Counted from the stretch's first letter, positions 40,496-48,921 are shown. The stretch: DNA of 64,000 nucleotides from Microbacterium sp. Root180 (GCF_001428485.1 NZ_LMHS01000001.1:434404-498403); one strand, 5' to 3'. Numbers and translations are program-made. Notes: generated by a model not told the origin, from the letters alone.

Positions 40496-42880
40496 ATGTC
40501 CAATCTGCTCTGGTTCCGTGACATCACGATGTCCGACCTTCCCCGCGTAGGCGGGAAGAACGCCTCACTGGGTGAGATGGTCTCCCGTATCCACGGGGCC
40601 GGGGTTCGCGTGCCGGGGGGTTTCGCGACGACCGCCGACGCCTACCGGGCATTTCTGGCTCATGGCGAGCTCGCCGGTCGAATCCGGGGCGAGCTGGAAG
40701 ATCTCGACACGACCGACGTGCGCGCGCTCGCCGTGGTCGCGCTCAGGATCCGCAGCTGGATCGAAGGGCAGCCGTTCCCGGCTTCGCTCGACGACGACAT
40801 CCGATCCGCGTACGCGACGCTGGTCGCAGAGCAGGAGCATCCTGAGCGGGTGACCTGGGCCGTGCGGTCGTCGGCGACCGCCGAAGACCTGCCCGACGCG
40901 TCGTTCGCCGGTCAGCAGGAGACCTTCCTCAACATCGACGGCGTCGAGAACGTTCTGGAGGCGATCCGGGGCGTGTTCGCGTCCCTGTACACCGACCGCG
41001 CGGTCGTCTACCGGGCGCAGCGGGGGTTCGATGAGGACGACATCGCCATCTCGGCCGGCGTGCAGCTCATGGTGCGATCGGACGTAGGCGCGTCAGGGGT
41101 CATGTTCACGATCGACACTGAGTCCGGCTTCGACGATGTGGTCTTCATCACGAGTGCGTACGGTCTCGGCGAGACCGTCGTGCAGGGATCCGTCAATCCG
41201 GACGAGTTCTACGTATACAAGCCGGCTCTGCGCGAGGATCGACCGTCGATCCTCCGACGTGAGCTGGGGTCGAAGACGGTCGCCCTCCGGTATGCGGCGG
41301 GAACTCGCATCGGGGACAGCACCGTTCTCGCCGATGTCGCCGACGACGACAGGGCCCGATTCAGCATCACCGACCAGCAGGTCGAGGAGCTCGCGCGCAG
41401 TGCGCTCGCCATCGAGGCGCACTATGGGCATCCGATGGACATCGAGTGGGCTCTGGACGGAGTGGACGGCACTCTCTACATCGTCCAGGCCCGGCCTGAG
41501 ACAGTCGTCACCCGGCGCGACAGCAGCGTCCTGCGCCGCTACGTGCTGAGAGAGCGCGGTGACGTCCTCGCCGCCGGCCGGGCGGTCGGCGAGCGGATCG
41601 GCCATGGACCCGTGCGGGTGATGCACGATCTCAGCTTGATGCACCAGTTCCGAGCCGGTGACGTGCTCGTCGCAGACCGCACTGATCCGGACTGGGAGCC
41701 GATCATGAAGATGGCTTCCGCGATCGTGACCGACAGCGGCGGCCGAACGTGCCACGCGGCCATCGTCGCTCGGGAACTCGGCATCCCGGCCGTCGTCGGA
41801 ACGGGGAAGGGGACGCGATCGCTCGTGGACGGGATGGGCGTCACCGTGGCCTGCTCGGAGGGCGATGACGGCCTGGTGTACCGGGGCATCCTCGACTATG
41901 CGGTCGATGAGACGCCGCTCGACGGGATCCCGGAGCTCGCAGTCGACCTCATGCTCAACGTCGGGGTTCCCGATCAGGCGTTCACGCTCGCTCAGCTCCC
42001 CAACCGCGGGGTCGGGCTCGCGCGGCTCGAGTTCATCATCAACCGCGCGATCGGCATCCACCCCCGCGCCCTCGCCGAGTTCGACACACTGCCCGAGCCT
42101 CTGCGGGAAGAGGTGGCGCGCAGAACCGCCGCCTACCCGTCGCCGCGGGACTTCTTCGTCCAACGGGTCGCAGAAGGGGTCTCGACCATCGCGGCGGCCT
42201 TCGCGCCGAAGCCGGTCATCGTGCGCATGAGCGACTTCAAGACCAATGAGTATGCCGGTCTGCTCGGCGGCGACCTCTTCGAGCCGCACGAGGAGAACCC
42301 CATGCTCGGATGGCGGGGCGCGTCGCGCTACACCACCCCGAGCTTCCGAGCCTGTTTCGACATGGAGTGCGAAGCGCTACGCCATGTCCGCGATCGGATG
42401 GGCCTCACGAACCTCAAGATCATGATCCCGTTCGTGCGGACGGTCGAAGAGGCTTCTGCGACCATCGCCCTCCTGGCCGAGAACGGCCTGCGGCGTGGGG
42501 AGAACGGTCTCGAGGTCATCATGATGTGCGAGATCCCCTCCAACGCGCTTCTCGCCGATGCGTTCCTCGACCACTTCGACGGGTTCTCCATCGGCTCGAA
42601 CGATCTGACGCAGCTGACGCTCGGCGTGGACCGGGACTCCGCTCTCGTCGCCGGATCGTTCGACGAACGAGATCCCGCAGTGCTCGACCTGCTGGGACGC
42701 GCGATCGAGGCCTGCAATCGCCGTGGCAAGTACATCGGGATCTGCGGGCAGGGACCGTCTGATCACCCCGACCTCGGGGACTGGCTGGTGGCGCGGGGCA
42801 TCGACTCGATGTCGCTCAACGCCGACGCGATCGTCAAGACGTGGCTCCGGCTGGCGGAGGCCGCTGCGGTGACCGTGTGA
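40496..42880 (+). CDS. ppsA: Phosphoenolpyruvate synthase
   Basis: A 794-aa enzyme converting pyruvate + ATP to PEP + AMP + Pi, used for gluconeogenesis or carbon rerouting. Domains: N-terminal ATP-grasp (VGGKNASLGEM, AVRSSATAEDLPDASFAGQQETFLN), the phosphohistidine domain with GGRTCHAAIVARELGIPAVVG (His420, close to His421 in E. coli PpsA), and a C-terminal PEP barrel with GSNDLTQLTLGVDRDS and GICGQGPSDHPDLGDWLVARGIDS. The ATG at 40496 has GGGAGA 8 nt upstream. It sits inside the DosR-boxed cluster, suggesting a role under hypoxia. Confidence 0.95.
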   Translation: MSNLLWFRDITMSDLPRVGGKNASLGEMVSRIHGAGVRVPGGFATTADAYRAFLAHGELAGRIRGELEDLDTTDVRALAVVALRIRSWIEGQPFPASLDDDIRSAYATLVAEQEHPERVTWAVRSSATAEDLPDASFAGQQETFLNIDGVENVLEAIRGVFASLYTDRAVVYRAQRGFDEDDIAISAGVQLMVRSDVGASGVMFTIDTESGFDDVVFITSAYGLGETVVQGSVNPDEFYVYKPALREDRPSILRRELGSKTVALRYAAGTRIGDSTVLADVADDDRARFSITDQQVEELARSALAIEAHYGHPMDIEWALDGVDGTLYIVQARPETVVTRRDSSVLRRYVLRERGDVLAAGRAVGERIGHGPVRVMHDLSLMHQFRAGDVLVADRTDPDWEPIMKMASAIVTDSGGRTCHAAIVARELGIPAVVGTGKGTRSLVDGMGVTVACSEGDDGLVYRGILDYAVDETPLDGIPELAVDLMLNVGVPDQAFTLAQLPNRGVGLARLEFIINRAIGIHPRALAEFDTLPEPLREEVARRTAAYPSPRDFFVQRVAEGVSTIAAAFAPKPVIVRMSDFKTNEYAGLLGGDLFEPHEENPMLGWRGASRYTTPSFRACFDMECEALRHVRDRMGLTNLKIMIPFVRTVEEASATIALLAENGLRRGENGLEVIMMCEIPSNALLADAFLDHFDGFSIGSNDLTQLTLGVDRDSALVAGSFDERDPAVLDLLGRAIEACNRRGKYIGICGQGPSDHPDLGDWLVARGIDSMSLNADAIVKTWLRLAEAAAVTV

Positions 42881-42904
42881 GATGGATGCCGCGTCCGGCG
42901 CGGA

Positions 42905-42918
42905 GGGACCTTCGTCCC
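42905..42918. promoter_or_regulatory. DosR-type box upstream of universal stress gene
   Basis: GGGACCTTCGTCCC, 70 nt before the USP ATG. It extends to AGGGACCTTCGTCCCT, a near palindrome. Confidence 0.75.
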
Positions 42919-42950
42919 TGGGGCGGTCGGCGCAGAAACGTACGTTCGCC

Positions 42951-42962
42951 TCAGGCGCCTGA
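42951..42962. promoter_or_regulatory. 12-bp palindrome TCAGGCGCCTGA upstream of universal stress gene
   Basis: Same perfect palindrome as at 40445-40456, here 26 nt before the ATG and 32 bp after the DosR-type box. Confidence 0.4.
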
Positions 42963-42988
42963 TCGGTGCCGGGCAGGGAGATGCTCCG

Positions 42989-43864
42989 ATGGAACGGATT
43001 GTGCTCGGCTACGACGGGAGCGTGGCGTCGGTCGCGGCGCTCAGCTGGACTGCGGCCCGGTCGGCCCGGGGATCCACTCGCGTCGATGTCGTTCTCGTCG
43101 CCTCTCCTTTCTCGAAGGATCGTGCACCCGGCCTGGAACGGCTCGGCGACGCTGAGGCGTTTCTGCGGGAGCGGGTCCCCGGGCTCGAAGTCGAGCTGCA
43201 CCGCCTCGACGGGTCGGTGCCCGAGTCCCTCGCGGAGGCAGCCGAAGGGGCTGACCTGGTCGTGATCGGGATCCATCCCGGACATCCGATCCGGGCCGCC
43301 GCGGCCGGCTGGTCGCCGTTGCGTGTCAGCATCCGGGCCACTGCGCCGGTCTGCATGGTCCCTGTCGGGTGGGTTGAAGGTGATGACCCCGTGACGGTGG
43401 GGGTCGCAGACGACGCGTCATCGCAGTCTGCGATCGACTTCGGCGTCGCGGAGGCGATCGCGACCGGAGTGAGTGTCCGTCTCGTGCACTCGTGGCTGAT
43501 GCCGAGCCCCGTCTTCGACTACGGGACCGCGATCGCCGTCGATCCGACGGCGGTGATCGAGGACCATCGGAAGATACTCCGCGCCGGCGTGGAGCGCGTC
43601 CTGCACGGCGGGCCCGCTGTGGCCGTGGAGAGCGAGCTCATTCGCGACAGCAGGGCCGCGGCACTCCTGAGGTTCGCCTCGAGATCGTCCCTCCTGCTCA
43701 TCGGCACGCACCGCAGGGGCGTGCTCGCCGGGAGCCTGCTCGGTTCGGTTGCACAAGAGGTGCTCTGGCGTGCGGATTGCCCGGTGTGCGTCGTCCCGCC
43801 CCAGCAGCGGAGAGAGCCGGGGCTGACGCCGGCGACGTCCACCGTCGAAGCGGGTCGTGGGTAG
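42989..43864 (+). CDS. Tandem-domain universal stress protein
   Basis: A 291-aa protein with two UspA domains (residues 1-135 and about 140-280). The first has IVLGYDGSVASVAALSW; the second carries the ATP-binding G-2x-G-9x-G(S) motif in LLIGTHRRGVLAGSLLGSVAQEVLWRADCPVCVV. In M. tuberculosis, DosR-regulated USPs (such as Rv3134c next to dosR) accompany dormancy. Here the gene ends 9 bp from the convergent response-regulator gene and carries a DosR-type box upstream, so it is probably a regulon member. Confidence 0.92.
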   Translation: MERIVLGYDGSVASVAALSWTAARSARGSTRVDVVLVASPFSKDRAPGLERLGDAEAFLRERVPGLEVELHRLDGSVPESLAEAAEGADLVVIGIHPGHPIRAAAAGWSPLRVSIRATAPVCMVPVGWVEGDDPVTVGVADDASSQSAIDFGVAEAIATGVSVRLVHSWLMPSPVFDYGTAIAVDPTAVIEDHRKILRAGVERVLHGGPAVAVESELIRDSRAAALLRFASRSSLLLIGTHRRGVLAGSLLGSVAQEVLWRADCPVCVVPPQQRREPGLTPATSTVEAGRG

Positions 43865-43873
43865 TCGTTCCGG

Positions 43874-44509
43874 CTACTCGGGCGAGGGATGCTCGAGCTG
43901 GAAGATCGCGGCCTGCGTTCGACGCTCGAGCCCCAGCTTGCTCAGCATCGATGAGACGTAGTTCTTCACCGTCTTCTCGGCGATACCGAGGTGGTCGCCG
44001 ATCTGCCTGTTCGTGAGACCGTCGGCGATGAGCTTCAGAATCTGCCTCTCACGAAGACCCAGCGAGCCCAGACGAGGATCCTCCTCGGCGCGAACCTGCA
44101 TCTGCGCCTTCGCCTGCCGCACAGCATTCGCGTCGAGCAGCATCCGCCCGGCTGCCACCGCGCGGACCGCGTCCACCAGGCGGGAGCCGCCGATGTCCTT
44201 GAGCACATAGCCTGCCGCTCCTGCCAGCACCGCGGCCGAGACAGCGGTGTCGTCGTCGTACGCGGTCAGGATCAGGCACGCGACGGAGGGTGCTCGTGAG
44301 CGGATGTCGCGGCACACGTCGATGCCGCTCCCGTCGGGGAGCCGCACGTCCAGCACTGCGACATCCGGCTGCGTCGCTTCGATCCGGCCCACCGACTGCC
44401 GCGCCGTCGCGGCTTCGCCGATCACCTCCATGTCCGGCTGTGCGCTGATCAGGTCCGTGAGGCCGCGGCGGACGATCTCATGGTCGTCGACGAGGAACAC
44501 CCTGATCAC
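43874..44509 (-). CDS. DosR/DevR-like response regulator (NarL/LuxR family)
   Basis: A 211-aa two-component regulator. The receiver domain has the acidic pair DD at residues 8-9 and the phosphoacceptor Asp54 (VAVLDVRLPDG), and it uses the DosR-like layout ending in GYVLKDIGG. The C-terminal LuxR HTH is LGLRERQILKLIADGLTNRQIGDHLGIAEKTVKNYVSSMLSKLG, which strongly resembles mycobacterial DosR. The GTG at 44509 overlaps the kinase TGA (GTGA), so it is cotranslated with its partner. It should bind the GGGACNTTCGNCCC boxes in the cluster. Confidence 0.88.
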   Translation of the reverse strand: MIRVFLVDDHEIVRRGLTDLISAQPDMEVIGEAATARQSVGRIEATQPDVAVLDVRLPDGSGIDVCRDIRSRAPSVACLILTAYDDDTAVSAAVLAGAAGYVLKDIGGSRLVDAVRAVAAGRMLLDANAVRQAKAQMQVRAEEDPRLGSLGLRERQILKLIADGLTNRQIGDHLGIAEKTVKNYVSSMLSKLGLERRTQAAIFQLEHPSPE

Positions 44510-46227
44510 CGCTCCTCCCTCGCGGCAGGGGAGGAGCCCGTCGGGGCTCTCCACGAGACGATCGTGCCCGTGTCCGACGTCGCCACCGAGAACGTTCCCC
44601 GCCGTTGCACGGCGCGCTCGCGGAGGTTGCTCAGTCCGCTGTAGGAGGCGTCCGCCGGGATGCCGACGCCATCGTCTTCGACGGTCACGGTGACCTCGTC
44701 AGCGAGCACTCCGACCTCGAGGGAGAAGTGATCGGCGCGGGCATGCCGGGCTGCATTGCTGAGCAGTTCGCGAGCGACCGCCACGACATCCTCGGCGAGC
44801 TGATCGCGGACGATGAGATCGACCGGGCCGGTGAACCGGATCGCGGGCGGCCTGCGGACCGAGCCCGACAGCTCGGCGACCACATCGAGGAGGCGGTGGC
44901 GCACGGATGCCTCGTCGCGATGGGAGAGCGCGAAGATGACGGTCCGGATCTGCGTGATCGCGTCGTCGAGTCGATCGATCGTCTCGCCGAGGATCTCGCC
45001 GTCGGGCCCCGGTCCGGTTCGGTCGGCCAGGGCCTGGAGCCCGAGCCCGGCACCGAAGAGCTGCTGAATGACGTGGTCGTGCAGGTCGCGTGCGATCCGG
45101 CGCCGGTCGTCCGCCAGCAGGGCTCGCCGCGCATCTTCGGCGGCGCGTGCGAGCTCGAGGGCGATGCTCGTGCGAGAGGTCAGGTCGATCGCGCCCTCGA
45201 CCTCGGCGGGCGAGAACCGAGGTTGGTCGGGTCCGCGCGCGATGCACAGCACTCCCCAGAACTGAGGCCCGGTGCGTAGGGGGATCGCGACTGCGGGGCC
45301 TGTGGCGCCATCGGCCGCGCTCAGAAGCGGGTCGGGTTCGGCCTCGTGGATCCGGGGCTGCGAGTGCGTCTGCGCGTCCTCGATGACCCGTCCCGCGAAG
45401 ACCGCCGCCGGATCGAGAACGGAGCCGCGCAACGAGTTCTCGTCGTCGCCGCTCGCGGCAGCGACACGGAGCTGCCCGCTGTGGGCATCGGGGACGAGGA
45501 TCGTGACCAGGTCGGCCTCCGCGACGTCGCCCACGCGGGTCGCCACCAGGTCGAGACCGGTGCTGGTCGACGTCGAGATGATGGCGGCGGACAACTCCGC
45601 CGCCGCGGTCATCCACTTCGTGAGCGTCTGCGCCTCCCCGAGAAGTCGCGCGTTCTCGACAGCGAACCCCGCGGTCGCCGCGAGTGCCTCCACCAGCTGC
45701 TCATCCTCCTCGCTGAAGTCTCCGTCGCGATGATCGGTGAGGTAGAGGTTGCCGAAGACGGCGCCGCGTACGCGCACCGGCACTCCGAGGAACGACGTCA
45801 TCGGCGGGTGGTGCGACGGAAAGCCCGCCGCGCGCGGATCGCCCGCCATGTCCGCGAGGCGGATCGGGCGGGGATCGGTGATCAAGGCGCCCAGGAGGCC
45901 GCGGCCTTCGGGAAGGTGGCTGATGGCTGCGGCATCCTGATCGGGAATGCCGACATAGATGAACTGCTCGAGCCCATCGTGCTCGGGATTGACGACGCCC
46001 ATTGCTCCGTACCGTGCGTCGACCAGCTCGATGGCGGCCTCTACGATGCTGCGGAGCACGCGACTCAGATCGCTCTGCTCGACGACTGCCTGCGTGGCGC
46101 GCAGGAGAGCGCGCAGCCGCCCCTGCGCACGCATGACGCGCTCGCTCTGCGCGACCAGGGACTCGATCGCATCCTCGAGGTCAGTGCGCGGTCCGTCGGG
46201 AAACGAGAGCGAGCCGGATTCGGCCAC
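44506..46227 (-). CDS. DosS/DevS-like GAF-domain sensor histidine kinase
   Basis: A 573-aa cytosolic kinase. GAF-A (about residues 40-185) has RYGAMGVVNPEHDGLEQFIYVGI, HLPEGRGLLGALI and FPSHHPPMTSFLGVPVRVRGAVFGNLYL. His139/His140 lie in the HHPPM motif that I align with the heme-ligand region of DosS/DosT. GAF-B follows (about 200-355), then HisKA_3 with His383 (RRIARDLHDHVIQQLFGAGLGLQ) and the HATPase domain (ELLSNAARHARADH, VTVEDDGVGIP). A heme-based O2/NO/CO sensor is likely by homology. The GTG at 46227 has GGAGG upstream. The operon promoter carries the box at 46307. Confidence 0.9.
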   Translation of the reverse strand: MAESGSLSFPDGPRTDLEDAIESLVAQSERVMRAQGRLRALLRATQAVVEQSDLSRVLRSIVEAAIELVDARYGAMGVVNPEHDGLEQFIYVGIPDQDAAAISHLPEGRGLLGALITDPRPIRLADMAGDPRAAGFPSHHPPMTSFLGVPVRVRGAVFGNLYLTDHRDGDFSEEDEQLVEALAATAGFAVENARLLGEAQTLTKWMTAAAELSAAIISTSTSTGLDLVATRVGDVAEADLVTILVPDAHSGQLRVAAASGDDENSLRGSVLDPAAVFAGRVIEDAQTHSQPRIHEAEPDPLLSAADGATGPAVAIPLRTGPQFWGVLCIARGPDQPRFSPAEVEGAIDLTSRTSIALELARAAEDARRALLADDRRRIARDLHDHVIQQLFGAGLGLQALADRTGPGPDGEILGETIDRLDDAITQIRTVIFALSHRDEASVRHRLLDVVAELSGSVRRPPAIRFTGPVDLIVRDQLAEDVVAVARELLSNAARHARADHFSLEVGVLADEVTVTVEDDGVGIPADASYSGLSNLRERAVQRRGTFSVATSDTGTIVSWRAPTGSSPAAREER

Positions 46228-46306
46228 GGTTGGTCCTCCGTCCCACAGCCGGTGGGGCAAATCTATGACCGTGCGAGCCGTTCCGCCAGCACGCTGCGTC
46301 CTCCCG

Positions 46307-46320
46307 GGACCTTCGACCCG
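46307..46320. promoter_or_regulatory. DosR-type box between kinase operon and PPOX gene
   Basis: GGGACCTTCGACCC, 79 nt from the kinase GTG and 55 nt from the ATG of the divergent flavin-binding protein. It suits autoregulation of the two-component pair. Confidence 0.72.
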
Positions 46321-46375
46321 CACGGACGCCCTCGGCGAGCGTTCACTGGACTCACCCACGAAAGGACGGCACGCC

Positions 46376-47029
46376 ATGCTCGGCACTGACTCCGCATCGA
46401 TCGAGGCCGACTCGCCCACGGGTGCTCCGGATCCCGGAGCGGTCGACTCCGCGTCCGAGTCCGCCGGTGAGCGACCGAACCCCTACCTCGCGGCGGCTCC
46501 TGAGGCGAGTCCCGAACGCGACCGGAGGGTCGAGGAGCTCGAGACCGCACACTGCTGGCGACTGCTCGAGGCGGCGAAGGTCGGCCGGCTCGCTATCGAA
46601 GGGCACGATGGACGCCCGGACGTGTTCCCCGTGAACTATCTCGTCCACGATGGCAACCTCTTCATCCGGTCGGCGCCGGGCACGAAGCTGAGGAGCATCG
46701 CGAAGCATCCGGCGGTCGCGTTCGAGATCGACGGCGAGACGACCAACTACCACTGGAGCGTCGTGCTCCATGCCGCCGCCCACAGACTCGACCTCGACAC
46801 CGACATCGAGGCCAGCGGGGTGCTGGAGCTCATCTCGGCCAGTCCGACGGCGAAGGCCGACTTCATCCGGCTCACTCCGGAGAGCATCACCGGGCGTCGG
46901 TTCCGCAAGCGCGATCATCGGGACCGGGGGAGCGCGCCACTGCCCGACCCCACGCCGATCGAGGGCGGGCAGCGTCACGATCTCAAGCCCGATCCCATCC
47001 CTCACTTCTCTCCGCTGCGCGAGGACTGA
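46376..47029 (+). CDS. Pyridoxamine 5'-phosphate oxidase-fold protein (extended form)
   Basis: A 217-aa protein. The first 45 residues are Pro/Ala/Ser-rich and disordered. The split-barrel flavin/F420-binding domain follows: CWRLLEAAKVGRLAIEG, PDVFPVNYLVHDGNLFIRSAPGTKL and AVAFEIDGETTNYHWSVVLHAAAHRL, ending in LTPESITGRRF. Such proteins act as F420/FMN-dependent reductases or heme-binding proteins; Rv0080 of the Mtb DosR regulon is a related family. It is paired with the second copy at 47051-47503, convergent with a 21-bp gap. Confidence 0.85.
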   Translation: MLGTDSASIEADSPTGAPDPGAVDSASESAGERPNPYLAAAPEASPERDRRVEELETAHCWRLLEAAKVGRLAIEGHDGRPDVFPVNYLVHDGNLFIRSAPGTKLRSIAKHPAVAFEIDGETTNYHWSVVLHAAAHRLDLDTDIEASGVLELISASPTAKADFIRLTPESITGRRFRKRDHRDRGSAPLPDPTPIEGGQRHDLKPDPIPHFSPLRED

Positions 47030-47050
47030 TCGCGTCGGCAGCCGGAGGGC

Positions 47051-47503
47051 TCACGTCCAGGCGTCGTTCGCGGATGCCGCGTAGCGATCCGGCTCGGGGC
47101 CGCGCGTGAAGCGTCGGCCGGTGACGGACGTCGGTTGGATGCGCACCCAGCGGTACTTCAGCGTGGGGATCCACGGCGTCAGCGGCAGCGCGTCGGCCTC
47201 GTCGATCTCGCGCTGCAGTTCCAGCCGCGTGGCGGCACCTTTCAGTACGACGCTGGCACCGAAGGTCTCGTCGTACTCGTCCACCTCGAAGGCGACTCGC
47301 GGGTTGACCGACAGCTCAGCCAGCTTCGAACCGGGTGCGGTGCGGAACAGGAGTGACGGACCGTCCGTGACGTAGTTCACCGGGAAGATGTCGGGCTCGT
47401 CGCCGACAGCTACGGCCAGACGGCCGAGCTGGTTCCGTGCGAGGAGGTTCCAGCAGTCCTCTTCGCCCATCGCGGACACGACTGTGCCGCTCGCTTCGTC
47501 CAT
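47051..47503 (-). CDS. Pyridoxamine 5'-phosphate oxidase-fold protein (short form)
   Basis: A 150-aa split-barrel protein. It has CWNLLARNQLGRLAVAVGDEPDIFPVNYVTDGPSLLFRTAPGSKLAEL and VAFEVDEYDETFGASVVLKGAATRLE, ending RIQPTSVTGRRF. It is clearly paralogous to the upstream neighbour (same CW-LL, VFPVNY/IFPVNY and TGRRF blocks). The ATG at 47503 follows GGAGGCGAGATC. A DosR-type box lies 76 nt upstream. Flavin or F420 use is not resolved by sequence. Confidence 0.85.
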   Translation of the reverse strand: MDEASGTVVSAMGEEDCWNLLARNQLGRLAVAVGDEPDIFPVNYVTDGPSLLFRTAPGSKLAELSVNPRVAFEVDEYDETFGASVVLKGAATRLELQREIDEADALPLTPWIPTLKYRWVRIQPTSVTGRRFTRGPEPDRYAASANDAWT

Positions 47504-47579
47504 GATCTCGCCTCCATCGCGTATGCCGGTCGCGTCGCGACCGCACGATCCAGCGAACCTCGTATGCTCCAGCACCGTG

Positions 47580-47593
47580 GGGTCGAAGGTCCC
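47580..47593. promoter_or_regulatory. DosR-type box upstream of the short PPOX gene
   Basis: GGGTCGAAGGTCCC (reverse complement GGGACCTTCGACCC), identical core to the box at 46307-46320 in the opposite orientation. Confidence 0.72.
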
Positions 47594-47620
47594 GCCGGAC
47601 CAGACGCATTGCTCTTCGGT

Positions 47621-48325
47621 CTACGGTCGGGTCGCGACATACACGGTGTTCGACGAGGTCCCGCCCGTCAGACGGTTGTCGAAGGCCACGACATGGGCTG
47701 TGCTCTCGTCGAAGACGGATGAGAGCACGGCCAGGAAGTCGTCGTCGGGCGGGTCGTCCGACCACAGAGCGAAGACGCCCCGATCGTTCAGGCGCCGAGC
47801 GAGGGACTCGAGCCCTGCGACGGTGTAGAGGTCGGCGTGACTCGGATCGAGGATGTGGCGCGGGGAGTGGTCGACGTCGAGCAGGATGACGTCGTAGCGC
47901 GCGTCCTCCCGTTCGGGCGTCCGGCGCATCACGGCGAAGAAGTCGTCGTGAACCAGAGTCGTGCGGGGATCCCTGACGAGTTGCACCGACATCGGGAGCA
48001 GTTCCCGCTCATGCCAGCCGATCACCGCGGGGAGCGCGTCGATCACGTCGAGCTTTCGGACGCGGCGGTCGCGCAGTGCGGTTGCGGCCGTGTAGCCCAG
48101 GCCGAGGCCGCCCACGAGCACGTCGAGGTCGACGCGTTCGGTCGCGGCGAGGCCCAGCGTAGCGAGCTCTTCCTCGGCGACGGTGAACTGACTCGACATC
48201 AGGAAGTCGTCGTTCAGGCTCACCTCGTAGATGAGGTCACCCGTCGTCGGGTCGATACGCCGACGGAGGATCAGCTCGCCCATCCGCGTCTCTTGCCAGT
48301 CGAGTTCCTCGAATCGGGCGATCAT
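47621..48325 (-). CDS. Spermidine-synthase-like methyltransferase-fold protein
   Basis: A 234-aa class I methyltransferase-fold protein. VDLDVLVGGLGLGYTAATALRDRRVRKLDVIDALPAVIGWHERELLP is the nucleotide/SAM-like binding segment (residues about 68-115), and YDVILLDVDHSPRHIL the second. It matches spermidine-synthase-like proteins of Actinobacteria, often of unknown substrate. A typical polyamine-synthase active-site motif is not obvious, so it may act on another amine. A small ORF (48372-48542) lies 46 bp upstream on the same strand. Confidence 0.78.
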   Translation of the reverse strand: MIARFEELDWQETRMGELILRRRIDPTTGDLIYEVSLNDDFLMSSQFTVAEEELATLGLAATERVDLDVLVGGLGLGYTAATALRDRRVRKLDVIDALPAVIGWHERELLPMSVQLVRDPRTTLVHDDFFAVMRRTPEREDARYDVILLDVDHSPRHILDPSHADLYTVAGLESLARRLNDRGVFALWSDDPPDDDFLAVLSSVFDESTAHVVAFDNRLTGGTSSNTVYVATRP

Positions 48326-48371
48326 GCAGCTGCTTCCGTTCTCTGGCGTCTGAGCGATGCGCCGTTCCTCG

Positions 48372-48542
48372 TCACCCGGGATGCCGGCTGTGGTCGTCGA
48401 GGTCCGGTCGGGCACGCAGGACGTCGGCGATCTCTTCCTCCGGTCGAGGCGGAATGGTCTCGTCTGCTTCCAGTTCCGGGATGGACGGTTCGTCTGCCCG
48501 GGGAATGTGATTCCGGGAAGAGTGCTCGGTCTGGGGCGCCAT
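48372..48542 (-). CDS. Small acidic protein of 56 residues, unknown function
   Basis: A short gene in the 347-bp stretch between the spermidine-synthase-like gene and the antitoxin. ATG at 48542 (preceded by AAGGATTCGCC, AAGGA 6 nt upstream) gives MAPQTEHSSRNHIPRADEPS, then IPELEADETIPPRPEEEIAD and VLRARPDLDDHSRHPG, stop TGA. It is acidic, Pro-rich and probably disordered. It precedes the spermidine-synthase-like gene by 46 bp, so the two may form an operon. No family is recognised. Confidence 0.55.
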   Translation of the reverse strand: MAPQTEHSSRNHIPRADEPSIPELEADETIPPRPEEEIADVLRARPDLDDHSRHPG

Positions 48543-48639
48543 GGCGAATCCTTCGGTCGGCGACGCTCACAGCGTATGCCGCTTTCGCCGCATTGCGCCC
48601 TGTGCGAAGCAATTCGGCGAGGGGATCACTGGCTGAGTG

Positions 48640-48655
48640 GTACCATATATTGTAC
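48640..48655. promoter_or_regulatory. Near-palindromic operator before the toxin-antitoxin genes
   Basis: GTACCATATATTGTAC, a 16-bp near palindrome 17 nt before the antitoxin ATG, overlapping an AT-rich -10-type element. It fits autorepression by the YefM-YoeB complex. Confidence 0.6.
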
Positions 48656-48672
48656 AACTTCCTGGAGGCATC

Positions 48673-48921
48673 ATGGCGATCACGACGAGCGAAGCTCGAC
48701 GCGACCTGTTCGGACTCATCGAGCGCGTGAACCTCGACCACAGCGAGGTGGAGATCACCTCGAAGCGGGGTTCGGCCGTGCTGATGTCGAAGGACGAGTA
48801 TGACTCGCTGGTCGAGACCAGCTACCTTCTGCGTTCACCCGAGAACGCGCGTCGGTTGCTGAGTGCGATGGAGAGCGCCCGATCGGGTGAGGTGACAGAG
48901 CGCGAATTGCTCGAGCCTTGA
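48673..48921 (+). CDS. yefM: YefM/Phd-type antitoxin
   Basis: An 82-aa antitoxin with the Phd/YefM N-terminal dimerisation and DNA-binding fold (ITTSEARRDLFGLIERVNLDHSEVEITSKRGSAVLMSKDEYDSLVE). A C-terminal toxin-neutralising tail follows (LLRSPENARRLLSAMESARSGEVTERELLEP). TGGAGGCATC before the ATG is the ribosome site. Its TGA overlaps the TTG start of the toxin gene. It probably represses its own promoter through the palindrome at 48640. Confidence 0.92.
   Translation: MAITTSEARRDLFGLIERVNLDHSEVEITSKRGSAVLMSKDEYDSLVETSYLLRSPENARRLLSAMESARSGEVTERELLEP

Noticed and set aside
48403..48640. Possible further DosR-type box before the spermidine-synthase-like gene
   Set aside because: GGTCGTCGAGGTCC-type sequences at about 48393-48406 deviate at key positions and lie inside the small coding frame.
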